A stretch of 16,806 nucleotides of DNA from Coemansia sp. RSA 1804 (lineage: Eukaryota; Kickxellomycota; Kickxellomycetes; Kickxellales; Kickxellaceae), in contig JANBTH010000470.1 of assembly GCA_027578815.1 (NCBI GenBank), positions 1-16,806 on the forward strand, written 5' to 3'. The notes below the pieces were generated by a model that was not told the origin of the DNA, searched no databases, and worked only from the letters and a program-made list of their open reading frames with translations. Below, one piece after another: positions 1 to 8,454 of this stretch (position 1 is its first letter; each line of letters begins with the position of its first letter). A program made the position numbers and the translations under genes.

Positions 1-227
1 GGTTTTTTACCGCTTACAAGACACTGTGTCCTAATGAGTGGGTAGGTATTCCTCTGTGCTAACTGCAGACGTACATTGATTCGGCTGTTGCTAGTGTTAA
101 AGCGGTTATTTAATTTGCAATCTGAAGCATTTACTCTTATTCTTTGAGAATCTCTCAAACTTTGTAGATCGAAAAGTGGGATACCCAGAAGGACGAAGGC
201 ACTCTGCCGATGGATCTCACCGCATGA
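1..227 (+). CDS. COX12: Cytochrome c oxidase subunit 6B (COX12), 3' end, last two exons
   Basis: This is the C-terminal part of a small intermembrane-space subunit of respiratory complex IV; the 5' part lies outside the window. Exon pieces are 1-41 and 168-227, joined in phase 0 over a GT-AG intron. The first encodes FFTAYKTLCPNEW, the second IEKWDTQKDEG and a short tail ending at TGA 225-227. The block L-C-P-x-E-W-I-E-K-W-D matches the fungal COX12 C-terminus. The cysteine at 27-29 would be the last Cys of the family's CX9C/CX10C pair; its partner is off the window. The splice is required: reading through the donor gives a stop within a few codons. Known for the family: imported and oxidised by the MIA pathway, sits at the complex IV dimer interface. 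Identification is firm despite the short sequence. Confidence 0.85.
42..167 (+). other. Spliceosomal intron in COX12
   Basis: This 126-nt intron has donor GTAGGT at 42-47 and acceptor TTTGTAG ending at 167, with a pyrimidine-rich run before the acceptor. It is phase 0, between Trp (TGG) and Ile (ATC). It is supported by the conserved NEW-IEKWD junction in the COX12 family. No perfect branch-site consensus is visible near the acceptor. Confidence 0.8.
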
Positions 228-640
228 CGAGCCGGTCTAATACACAGGCGCATGACTTTATTGCTGACATTGCCATACCCTTTTAATCGTGTTGCAATTA
301 GCAGTGGCTCTAGTGTGGCCTTTTTGAATTGCAGTTAGCTGTCTAAATATACTTTTTTTGCTCGCAAATGGGAAACATACAAGTGGATAGCTATTTTGCT
401 AACATGCCTTGAAAAATCTTTGTTGGGACGTTTTTTTCATACTATGGCCGAAAGCAAAAAATGGAAAATATTATATTTTTCTTTTCTTCGTTGCCTTTCT
501 CTCTCTCTCTCTTTATAAACTTTTATATAGATCTAATATTTTTGTTATCTAGTTCTGCTCTAGTGCCTTTTTCTTGTGGTGTGCACTTTGCTAGCCACGT
601 TATTTTTTACTTCTATCGCATGCGTTGTAGTCTACGGGCA
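228..640. other. Intergenic spacer COX12-QTRT2, promoter of QTRT2
   Basis: This stretch of 413 bases lies between the COX12 stop and the favoured QTRT2 start. No gene or RNA is recognised. From about 340 onward it is T-rich and holds a CT dinucleotide run (about 497-512) directly followed by TATAAA (514-519), which looks like a fungal core promoter. An open frame starting at ATG 461 continues into QTRT2 but gives only a hydrophobic Phe/Leu/Ser-rich stretch without family similarity. Confidence 0.6.
497..519 (+). promoter_or_regulatory. CT tract plus TATA box upstream of QTRT2
   Basis: A run of CT dinucleotides (about 497-512) is followed immediately by TATAAA at 514-519, 122 nt before the ATG at 641. 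Pyrimidine tracts and TATA elements are common in fungal promoters. It supports translation from 641 rather than from the upstream ATG at 461. This is a motif-based prediction. Confidence 0.4.
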
Positions 641-2020
641 ATGTCTGTGTATTTTGAAAAAGTCGATCTGAAATCTACAACCGCTTCTGCCGCCCGAAGA
701 GGAAGGCTTGTGGTTGATCAACCGTCAACTCACAACAGCTCTCTATCTGGGTTTGGTGCAAAAAGGGAATTGGAAACGCCGGCATTTATAAAATACACTA
801 GAAACGGCCTGCAACCCCATCTTGTTCCCGAGGTTGCTGCTGAGCTTGGCGAACTGCCAAATGCTACACGTATACAGCTTGAGGATTTCTTAGAGGATGA
901 AATGCCCGCGTGCACAAAATTGCACGGTGGTCTTCGCTCATTTGTTGCACTCAATAAGGCAGAAATTCTGATTCTGGACACCCTCGACCCTGTGGTCGCT
1001 GTTCGGACAGCAAAGGCCACCAGCAAGGCCATGGGAATCGATTCTGAGGGTGGTATTAGACGTCTGACTCCTGAAGCATTTGCACATTCTGTGGATTTGC
1101 TTCAGCCGGATATTGCTATTCCGCCAGCAGATTACATAGAGGAGCCTCTGCCCTCTCTTACCCATGGCAAACGCATATCGAAGTCGGTTTCCAGATCAAA
1201 AGAGTGGCTAAACGAGTTTCTGGCCCTGAAGAAGAGCCGCGTTGCGGTTTTTGCGCCTGTGGTTGGGTCCCGCAGCACTGAGCTCCGTGAGATATGTGCG
1301 CAGGGTCTTTTGGCCTGCGACGGTATATCGGGATATTCTTTTAACGATGTTTGTTTGCAAGTACCGTTTGCCGAGAAGCTTGATCTGTTTCGACACTCCA
1401 TAACCCATCTTGACGTGAATAAGCCGCGGTACATGCAGGGCTCCAGTGCGCCAGATTTGGTTGTGCGTGCTATTCTCTACGGTGTTGATATTTTTGACTC
1501 TAGCTATGCGTACGCTGTGACTGAGCAGGGGTTCGCTTCGCTGTATTATTTTAGACATGACAGTGAGACCAGTGGGGCTTGTATGGACAATAGTTCTGGC
1601 TCCGGACGTCTGGACATGTGGGACTCTCGCATGTTTGATGATTTTGGTCCATTAGTGGATGGGTGTAGCTGCTACACTTGCCGTAACCACCATCGCTCAT
1701 ATATCCATCACTTGCTGAAGACAAAGGAGATGCTTGCCACCGTTCTTTTACAGATCCATAACACGTTCTGCTACCAGCAGTTCTTTGTTGATATTCGCCG
1801 CAGCATGGATGCAAACACGTTCCCAAAGGATGCAAGACGGTTTTTGGAGCGCTATGGATGTTCTGCATCAGAGCTCGGTCTCTCGGGTGCAGCAGATCAA
1901 CCCAGCCAGGCGTTTGATGAGCTGGATATGCTGTCCAAGCAGATTTTTTCGCCAACAACAAAGATACAGCGCAAACGCAACGCTGAACCACATAACATGG
2001 GTAACGAGAGCGGTCTTTAG
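641..2020 (+). CDS. QTRT2: Queuine tRNA-ribosyltransferase accessory subunit 2
   Basis: 459 aa. This is the non-catalytic partner of eukaryotic tRNA-guanine transglycosylase, which exchanges guanine-34 of GUN-anticodon tRNAs (Asp, Asn, His, Tyr) for queuine; the catalytic subunit QTRT1 is not in the window. The TGT-like barrel is recognisable from about residue 45. Family blocks seen: HGGLRSFV (95-102), SVSRSKEWL (182-190), KPRYMQGSSAPDLV (261-274), GVDIFDSSYAYAVTEQG (281-297). The zinc site is complete: C342, C344, C347 (GCSCYTCRNH) and H373, with the C347-H373 spacing of 26 as in human QTRT2. The length is close to the human protein. Start: ATG 641 gives a normal N-terminus (MSVYFEKVDL, then a GRL motif); in-frame ATGs at 620 and 461 would add 7 or 60 residues, the latter hydrophobic and encoded over a TATA/CT promoter-like stretch. 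No intron is needed. Many Saccharomyces-type yeasts lack this pathway. Confidence 0.93.
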   Translation: MSVYFEKVDLKSTTASAARRGRLVVDQPSTHNSSLSGFGAKRELETPAFIKYTRNGLQPHLVPEVAAELGELPNATRIQLEDFLEDEMPACTKLHGGLRSFVALNKAEILILDTLDPVVAVRTAKATSKAMGIDSEGGIRRLTPEAFAHSVDLLQPDIAIPPADYIEEPLPSLTHGKRISKSVSRSKEWLNEFLALKKSRVAVFAPVVGSRSTELREICAQGLLACDGISGYSFNDVCLQVPFAEKLDLFRHSITHLDVNKPRYMQGSSAPDLVVRAILYGVDIFDSSYAYAVTEQGFASLYYFRHDSETSGACMDNSSGSGRLDMWDSRMFDDFGPLVDGCSCYTCRNHHRSYIHHLLKTKEMLATVLLQIHNTFCYQQFFVDIRRSMDANTFPKDARRFLERYGCSASELGLSGAADQPSQAFDELDMLSKQIFSPTTKIQRKRNAEPHNMGNESGL

Positions 2021-2457
2021 ATATAAAAAATACCCACTACGATTAGGTGCCTGATGTCTTCAAGTACCGTTTATTTTCATTCTTCTCGCTTACATATTGT
2101 CTAAAAAAGACCCCTTGTAAAACACCAGCTATTTCGAACTAGACATGAAAAGAAATTTCAGCCTCTGAGTGTTTATTTGGTGCATTTTGCAAAAAAAAAA
2201 AAAGTCTCTGCGTTATAAGCGGGTTTGCAGTGCGGATTAGCATGCTTTCGCTCTTGGCACTTTACTGCATATTTTTTCGTATTTCTTTTTGTATTACTTA
2301 TGTGTTTTAATTCCTACCTTTTTCTGCATTCTATCTTGGACCTTCATTTAAATATCTCTTCTTCAATTCGCTGGCATTGCAATTTGGACGTAAACGGCTT
2401 ATATTATACGGTTTTGTCTCCGAAGCATTTAGCAACACTTGTTGGGCTGTCGTCAAA
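2021..2457. other. Intergenic spacer QTRT2-TMEM184
   Basis: 437 bases without a recognisable gene. It begins with the QTRT2 3' UTR (an ATAAAA element lies just after the stop) and contains a 13-A homopolymer at 2191-2203, then T-rich sequence expected to carry the promoter and 5' UTR of the next gene. Open frames here lack family similarity and end without splice support. Confidence 0.5.
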
Positions 2458-4403
2458 ATGACAGATAATTGGCTTATTGCCACAATGGTTTGGATTGCCG
2501 GCCTCAGTAGCTGGGCAGCCACATTGGTTTCGTTAGGGGCTGTTTGGTCCCATTGCAAAAACTACAGCCAACCGGTAGGTACAGTCGTCCCATGGCCTAT
2601 TTTCTAGCTGTGTAGACTAGAGAGCAGGGTAATAAGAACTACTACTAAACACTGCGTGACCTTGTTGTCGGCCGGTATGTATCTGAGAAGCACATGTAGC
2701 ACCTGCAGCGCTGGGTTATCCGTATTATTCTGATGGTGCCGATTTATGCGCTGACCGCTTGGGCGAGCCTCATATCTGTGGATTCGGCCTACTATCTTGA
2801 CACAGTACGCGACATTTACGAGGCCTTTGTCATTTATTGCTTTGTCAGTCTTCTAATTGCTTATTTTGGAGGCGAGCGTGCATTCTTGCTGTCCATGCAT
2901 GGCCGTAACCCCACTCAGCTGTTCTGGCCAGCATCAATTGTCCGCAAGGACTTGGACCTCAGCGACCCATATGACTATCTCTTTCTTAAGCGTGGTATTC
3001 TGCAGTATGTGGTGGTCAAACCAATCCTTGCAGCGACTACAATGTTGACAAAGTCCCTGGGCGTGTATCATGATGGTAGCTGGGTGCTATCGGATGGATA
3101 CTTATGGACGCAATTGGCTTACAATGCCAGCGTATCCTTGTCACTGTATTGCCTCGTAGTGTTCTATATGGCAACCCGTGAAAGCCTGGCACAATGGAAT
3201 CCTCTGCCAAAATTCCTTTGCGTAAAGGCCATCGTGTTTTTTTCTTACTGGCAAGGGCTAGGCATTTCCATCCTCGTTGGTCTCGGACTTATCCACGACA
3301 CGCCTACATTCTCAGCAGAGCACATTGCAACTTTCTTGCAAAGCTGGCTTATTTGTCTTGAGATGATTGGTGGTGCGTTTGGACATTGGTTTTCGTTTTC
3401 GTATCTTGACTATGTGCCGTCATCCAGGTTAGCTGGCCGTGTTCGTTTATTTTATGCCATTCGGGATGCGCTTGGGTTTAAAGATGTAGTCATAGATGCA
3501 AAGAGTGCGTGGTCAGGCCACCTCTACACATACAAGTATTTTGATCCTACTGTGCCAGTTGGGGAGCTGGATATGCAGCTCCCACAGCCTGCTCGTCAGC
3601 GTACGCTGTCAGACCTCAATGATGAACGCTGTCTTAATCAGGGATCTGATGAGGCCTCGCTCTCTTTACATTCCTCAAACTCACTTTCAAGTATTCCTGC
3701 CTCCGAACAGAACGACTCCTTGTCAGATACACCTCCTACTAACCCCACCGGCGGCGGCAAGATGAACATTGAAGCCGACCAGGGCTCATTGACCTATCAA
3801 CACCAGCTTCCAGCAACAATACAAGGTCTCAGTAGTAACCCCATCAAAGAGCGCCGTCTTCGTGCTGGAATGCGTTATACACAGGGTGGTAAGAAAACAT
3901 ACTGGCTACCTGTTGAGCCTGTTGACCATAGAGCTGTTGCTTTTGCCGCCGGTGGTGCCGGGATGACACGAGCAAGGATTCTGCACGGAGTTCATAGTAG
4001 CAGCGCACTCAGGACATCTTTAGAGTATGCAGCGAGCTCTATCCATTCGTCGTCACGTATGATGCATGAAAGCAGAAGGAATATAAAGCATACACTGGCA
4101 AATCCTTCACAGCCCTCACACTCCACAACATCTGACTCTGCTATCATATCTCAATTTCCTCAGCCCGCTACTGAGCAAACACATCTTTTAGATCAAACAT
4201 CAGCTAATAGCAACGGACCAAGTCGAGAGTCAGTGCAAGATCTCTCTGTGCTCTCAATGGATCTGGACTTTTGTGAGCGAGTATATGATGATTCCATCTA
4301 TGATGAAGCACGCAAAATCGAAGGCGACTTTAACTATCCGGTGATGGAGGTCGGTGTAGCGTTTGGCTATTCCAGACGCAGACCGTATGGATACAATGGC
4401 TAA
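2458..4403 (+). CDS. TMEM184/DUF300 family (OST-alpha fold) seven-helix membrane protein
   Basis: 606 aa from two exons, 2458-2574 and 2700-4403. Exon 1 gives TM1 (about residues 8-30, ending in the family motif WSHCKNYSQP); exon 2 resumes with HLQRWVIRIILMVPIYALTA, the hallmark family block. Predicted membrane segments: 8-30, 45-64, 78-96, 138-158, 173-196, 211-237, 249-275. Other family blocks: GGERAFLLSMHGR, then PLPKFLCVKAIVFFSYWQG (208-226) and RDALGFKDVVIDAKSAWSGH (294-313). After about residue 320 the tail is hydrophilic and Ser/Asn/Gln-rich, probably disordered and cytosolic, as in many fungal members. The family is related to organic solute transporter alpha; fungal members are poorly characterised, so the substrate is unknown. 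An internal ATG at 2733 would lose TM1 and break TM2, so the spliced model is preferred. Confidence 0.9.
2575..2699 (+). other. Spliceosomal intron in the TMEM184-family gene
   Basis: 125-nt phase-0 intron, donor GTAGGT at 2575-2580, acceptor ATGTAG ending at 2699. It contains TACTAAAC (about 2643-2650), close to the TACTAAC branch consensus but more than 45 nt from the acceptor. Splicing joins SQP to HLQRW, restoring the contiguous family block; without it the frame stops at 2605-2607. Confidence 0.85.
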
Positions 4404-4475
4404 TTTCCTTCTTCGTTGGCTTAAAGAAAAGAGAGCGCCATATCCAATGCTGTTTTGTTAGACTATTGGCTTGAA

Positions 4476-4481
4476 AATAAA
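4476..4481 (+). terminator. Putative polyadenylation signal of the TMEM184-family gene
   Basis: AATAAA 73 nt downstream of the stop codon, within the 275-bp convergent spacer shared with APEH. Prediction from motif and position only. Confidence 0.35.
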
Positions 4482-4678
4482 AATGTACACACACAAAATG
4501 TCTCTATTTCTTGTGCAGAGAAACAACAGTTGTTGGCATTAATGGAGCAGGTAGTTTTCATACAAAAATACAGGAGGAATTAGCTACTAACGAACGGTTG
4601 CATCCATGAGCAAATGGTGTTATCTAACACAAATCCTCTCTTTTACTGGGGTGCAGAATAAAGCTTCCCAAACGCAGG

Positions 4679-7009
4679 CTATTTTCTAAAAGCTGATGCG
4701 TAGAATCGGCCAATCGACACAAACGAGTCGCGCTCAGCTTCGACAGAGTTGAGAGGATGCCCAACGCCCGGATATATCTTGCACTGCACTGGTGCATTTG
4801 CGGCTTTCAGACGATAATAATAAGACAGCGACTGAGCTGGCGGCACACGGCGGTCCTGCGCACCAAGCAGCAACAACAGAGGATCCCGTACCTTGTCTAC
4901 TAGCCTTGATGGCGAAGCCTTCCACATTTGAGAAAATGCGTTTGGCGTAAGCTCAGACGGTGCGTCAAAATCGTACTCTAGCCCAAGCTCAGCCCAGCAC
5001 CAGTCCGGTATATCGCTTATTGCCGCATTTTCTCCAATGCTAATAACCGGGTTGCGCAGAACAATACCACGATAGAATCCAGGTACCAATCCTGCCAGCA
5101 GAGCCCCAGTATATCCAGAGTAGCTGCCCCCCAGATACACAGTTGCCTCCGCGTCGCCTTCGTTTTTGGAATGGATCAGTGAAGCTGCTTCTTGGATTTC
5201 ATCAATTGTCAAGGTGTCCATATTTCCGATCTGCGCAAGAACCGCATCCTGGCCAAACCCAAGAGAGCCTGTGAAATTAACTAACAAAACGCCAAAGCCA
5301 AGCGCAACAAGGCCTGAAACCAAGGGGTTATAGCCAAGAGTTGTTGTTAAATGAGGGCCGCCATGCGGAAACACAATTAGCGGTCTGTGTTTCTGGCCTT
5401 TCTTGCTCCAGAAATACCGAGTGTTATGGCTAGGCTGGACCGGGTAAACAAATATACTCTCTGACTGGGTATTACACGCATCGTTCATAATCTTCCACCC
5501 AATATTTGCAGTGGAGGGGTTCTGCTGTCGATGCCACTGCACACAGACTTTGGAAGGGGACGCTTCAAATGTTGCTTTTCCAACCATCAGTCGTGCAGGC
5601 TCCGCAGGAGTTGATGTCACCCCAGCCAAAAGCTCGCCATTAGCCCCAAGAACAGAATTACTAGACATATTGTCTATGGGTGATTGCAACTCCAGCTTTT
5701 GCTCATCGAGGTCTAGTGTTAAGATGACGTTTGTGCTGCGCCATGTAGAGTTAAATACAAGGATATCTTGACTAGAAGCGCCGTCTATGTGCAACCATGG
5801 GCTCAACGGAAGCTGCTCTGTATATATGCCTACAAACCCATCAGGAAGCAGAGTACTCTCTAACTTCCGCTGGCCATCCAGTGGGCGCTGTATAATTGGA
5901 ACAATTACGCGGGACAGACGACGTTCAAGGTCATAATACACAAGTTCTGACGTGGATGCATGAGGGCCACCAAGCATCGTTGACAGAAAGACAACGCCTT
6001 TCCCAGAGGGAGTGACTCGTGGCGACCGCACTGCACCACTATATATGCATTCATAATCCTCACTTCCCAGCTCCGCAATGTAGATGCCGGATGGACGATT
6101 CTGACAATACGCTATTCCGTATTTGCGGACACTATGTTTGTAGCCCGTAAATACTATTCGCGCCCTGCTGTTGCTTTTGTCAGGAAGAAACTGAACCTGG
6201 CCTGGCGTGATTCCAGCAGGCGAGGAAAGTACCCTGACATCCATGGAGCTGATATCCACAACAACCAAAACAGGCGGTCTTTTTCCAGAGAATGTCTCGC
6301 CCCAATCGCTTTCTACCTTGTATAAACGAGGATCAGCCACGCCTCCAACGCTTCCAATTATATCGTCGGTGATATCGCCACCATGGTCTTCTACTCTGCC
6401 ATCCCTAGCACCTCCGTCCGGTCCTGCTTTTGAATATTCGGGCCTTTCAGCAGAGTACACAATGGATCTGTTGTCATTAGACCAGGACAAGCTGCCAAAC
6501 ACTGAATCGCTATAAAAATCGCCGTGTGTGTCGGTGACATCAATGCATTTGTTCAAGGTGCTGTTGCGCCAGACCTCAACAACACGTCTAGAGCCAGACA
6601 TAGATCGGAGAACAGCAACTAAGGACGGATCAGTGGGCGAGCGTAGCGATGCTTGTGTATCGCTGGTATCTACTGGAGCCCCTACGAAAACCGTGGACAG
6701 ATTACCATTCTGATTCCTTAAAACCATGCTGTTGGCAACTTTCCTTTGGGTGTTGCAAGTAAAGTCCCTTTGCAATGCAGTGTACTCAACATTGACAAGG
6801 CCAGAATTGTCGCAGCGATGCACAGTTGCTGAAAGCAAGGAGGGATGGCCGTATGCATCCTCAAATGTCTCGCGTAAATAGCGAACAAATTCGATACTTG
6901 CTTTGCTATTTTTACTATGGCCGCCTGCAGAGAGAGTTGCTGTATCAGATACACCCGCTGGGTCTTGCTTATTGATTGAGTGTCTTGTGTTTGGTGAGCC
7001 AGTATACAT
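4679..7009 (-). CDS. APEH: Acylaminoacyl-peptidase (acylamino-acid-releasing enzyme, S9C)
   Basis: 776 aa, single exon, ATG at 7009. Known role: serine peptidase that removes an N-acylated amino acid from blocked peptides in the cytosol. An N-terminal beta-propeller (roughly residues 40-500) shows family blocks FGSLSWS (171-177), ESDWGETF (233-240) and ITPGQVQFLP (267-276). A C-terminal alpha/beta hydrolase (about 530-776) has the oxyanion-region HGGPH (549-553) and a full triad: S629 in GGSYSGY, D719 in GAQDRRVP, H751 in GVGHPLNSVE. The D-H spacing of 32 equals the human enzyme and S-D is 90 against 88. Oddities: the family GxSxGG reads GGSYSG (Ser at 631 for Gly); NYRGSxGFG reads NFTGSLGFG (Thr580 for Arg); the GNVGxxDVxD block is altered. 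Divergent from SPT3. The call is secure at family level; substrate range may differ. Confidence 0.92.
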   Translation of the reverse strand: MYTGSPNTRHSINKQDPAGVSDTATLSAGGHSKNSKASIEFVRYLRETFEDAYGHPSLLSATVHRCDNSGLVNVEYTALQRDFTCNTQRKVANSMVLRNQNGNLSTVFVGAPVDTSDTQASLRSPTDPSLVAVLRSMSGSRRVVEVWRNSTLNKCIDVTDTHGDFYSDSVFGSLSWSNDNRSIVYSAERPEYSKAGPDGGARDGRVEDHGGDITDDIIGSVGGVADPRLYKVESDWGETFSGKRPPVLVVVDISSMDVRVLSSPAGITPGQVQFLPDKSNSRARIVFTGYKHSVRKYGIAYCQNRPSGIYIAELGSEDYECIYSGAVRSPRVTPSGKGVVFLSTMLGGPHASTSELVYYDLERRLSRVIVPIIQRPLDGQRKLESTLLPDGFVGIYTEQLPLSPWLHIDGASSQDILVFNSTWRSTNVILTLDLDEQKLELQSPIDNMSSNSVLGANGELLAGVTSTPAEPARLMVGKATFEASPSKVCVQWHRQQNPSTANIGWKIMNDACNTQSESIFVYPVQPSHNTRYFWSKKGQKHRPLIVFPHGGPHLTTTLGYNPLVSGLVALGFGVLLVNFTGSLGFGQDAVLAQIGNMDTLTIDEIQEAASLIHSKNEGDAEATVYLGGSYSGYTGALLAGLVPGFYRGIVLRNPVISIGENAAISDIPDWCWAELGLEYDFDAPSELTPNAFSQMWKASPSRLVDKVRDPLLLLLGAQDRRVPPAQSLSYYYRLKAANAPVQCKIYPGVGHPLNSVEAERDSFVSIGRFYASAFRK

Positions 7010-7285
7010 TTTTATATCTGAAATATAGATTTCGAAAAATAGAAAATTAAATATAGAGTACGATAAATGCAGAGTTTTCAGTTAAAAAAAACATTGGACA
7101 CAGCAGAGCTTGTCCAAGTGACTAAGGTAAGGATTGCCAGACTTGGTTTTCAAGTGTTTAAAAAATATCATGGTTTTGTTGTACCGTGTCAGTTTCTTCC
7201 CTTTTTCTATTCTTTTCAGGTATGATTTTTGCTGTACAAACTAATTCAAATTGCATTTCTCCTTTATTTTTTCTTTTTGCTAAAC
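7010..7285. promoter_or_regulatory. Shared divergent promoter, APEH (-) / SPT3 (+)
   Basis: 276 bp separate the two start codons, so both promoters and 5' UTRs must lie here or inside the neighbouring genes. A possible 5'-UTR intron for SPT3 runs from GTAAGG (7127) to TTCTTTTCAG (ending 7219), 93 nt. An upstream ATG at 7222 follows that acceptor. AT-rich, with no clear TATA box. Confidence 0.5.
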
Positions 7286-7293
7286 ATGGATAA
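7222..7293 (+). promoter_or_regulatory. Upstream ORF overlapping the SPT3 start
   Basis: ATG at 7222 opens a 23-codon frame that ends at TAA 7291-7293, five bases past the A of the SPT3 ATG (7286) and in another frame. If it lies in the mature 5' UTR, ribosomes starting there would bypass SPT3, so it could lower translation. Its relevance depends on the transcription start, which the sequence does not reveal. Confidence 0.3.
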
Positions 7294-8353
7294 AGTAAGA
7301 GAGCGCAGTGATAGGCAACCGTCCAGGTATCGGTACACTACCGAAATTCAACAAATGATGTTTGTTTTTGGCGAAGTGCAGGATCCTCTAACGGAAACAA
7401 CAATGCTAATTGAGGACATTGTGCGATCACAGGTCATCGAGATCATTGTGCTGGCTGCAGCACAGGCGCAGCGCCGTGGATCCCGCTTTATGGCGGCCGA
7501 AGACTACATTTTCCTTATTCGTCATGATCGCACAAAAGTCCTGCGACTCCGGGAGTATCTGAGCTGGAAAGACGTGCGCAAAAAGGTAAGGGAGCGCGAG
7601 GAGGCTGGTGAGGAGATCATGGACGATCCAAACGCTGACAAACCTGAGAAGATGGCCAAGGTTAAGATCAGACTCTCCTGGGAGATCGCAAACACCTTCG
7701 CTGAAAACCTATGTGATGACGAAGACGATGATGAGGAAGGAATGCTCGATGCGCAAAGCGACTCTCTGAAGCGACTCAGAGATGCCGATGAGATCACCAA
7801 ACAAATGACGCGTGATGAGTATGTCCACTATTCAGAGTGCCGCCAGGCTTCCTTCACCTACCGTAAAAACAAACGCTTTCGCGACTGGGCAAATATGTCG
7901 ACCTATATTGACACTAAATTGAACGATGAGATTATCGACATTCTCGGATTTCTTACCTTTGAAATGGTTTCAAAAATCACCGAAACTGCTCTTCGAATAA
8001 AGCGGGATATCGAGAAGGCTGCCGATGATTCTGCAGATGTTCAGGACACCAGCCCCAAACGCGCAGCTAATGCTAGCGCCCCGTCTACGTCGATATCCGC
8101 CTCGGTTCCAGCAGCTTCCGTTGGCAACTCCATTGCAACAACAACTACGACAGCAACCGAGCATCAATCCAAGCGCCAGCGTGTTGGAGATGCTCAGAAT
8201 GCTGGTATCTCGCTCTTCTTGGGACCGCCAACAGCACGAGCACCACTCCAGGTTCAACATGTTCAAGAAGCATTCCGCAGATTGCAGCGTGCGCCACAGC
8301 CAATCCGGAACTTTAAAGGTGGTCTAACGCGGACGCGAGTATCACTCATATAA
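7286..8353 (+). CDS. SPT3: SPT3, SAGA complex histone-fold subunit
   Basis: 355 aa. Known role: SAGA coactivator subunit that contacts TBP and helps load it on promoters; nuclear. The N-terminal TAF13-like histone fold covers about residues 18-105 with family signatures YTTEIQQMMFVFGE, LIEDIVRSQVIEI and AEDYIFLIRHDRTKVLRL followed by YLSWKDVRKK. An acidic linker (DDEDDDEE, 144-151) leads to the C-terminal TAF11-like fold (about 172-246, with YRKNKRFRDW and IIDILGFLTFEMVSKITE). The Ser/Ala/Thr-rich tail (about 248-355) holds a basic SKRQRV patch (294-299) and a likely amphipathic helix at 321-336. Yeast Spt3 is 337 aa. Start: ATG 7286 gives MDKVRERSDR before the conserved block; the frame upstream is open for only 62 nt and has no ATG. 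A 23-codon upstream ORF overlaps this start. Convergent with GPI16. Confidence 0.94.
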   Translation: MDKVRERSDRQPSRYRYTTEIQQMMFVFGEVQDPLTETTMLIEDIVRSQVIEIIVLAAAQAQRRGSRFMAAEDYIFLIRHDRTKVLRLREYLSWKDVRKKVREREEAGEEIMDDPNADKPEKMAKVKIRLSWEIANTFAENLCDDEDDDEEGMLDAQSDSLKRLRDADEITKQMTRDEYVHYSECRQASFTYRKNKRFRDWANMSTYIDTKLNDEIIDILGFLTFEMVSKITETALRIKRDIEKAADDSADVQDTSPKRAANASAPSTSISASVPAASVGNSIATTTTTATEHQSKRQRVGDAQNAGISLFLGPPTARAPLQVQHVQEAFRRLQRAPQPIRNFKGGLTRTRVSLI

Positions 8354-8454
8354 ATTGAAAGCTTTAGCATGTATGTGTGGATTTTTTTTTGTGATAGTGA
8401 TGAGTGTATTGTAGATGCGGAGATAATGCAATATATATAAACCACTACGACCTG

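Noticed and set aside
224..286. 20-codon ORF overlapping the COX12 stop codon
   Set aside because: It lies in the expected 3' UTR, is very short and has no supporting signal.
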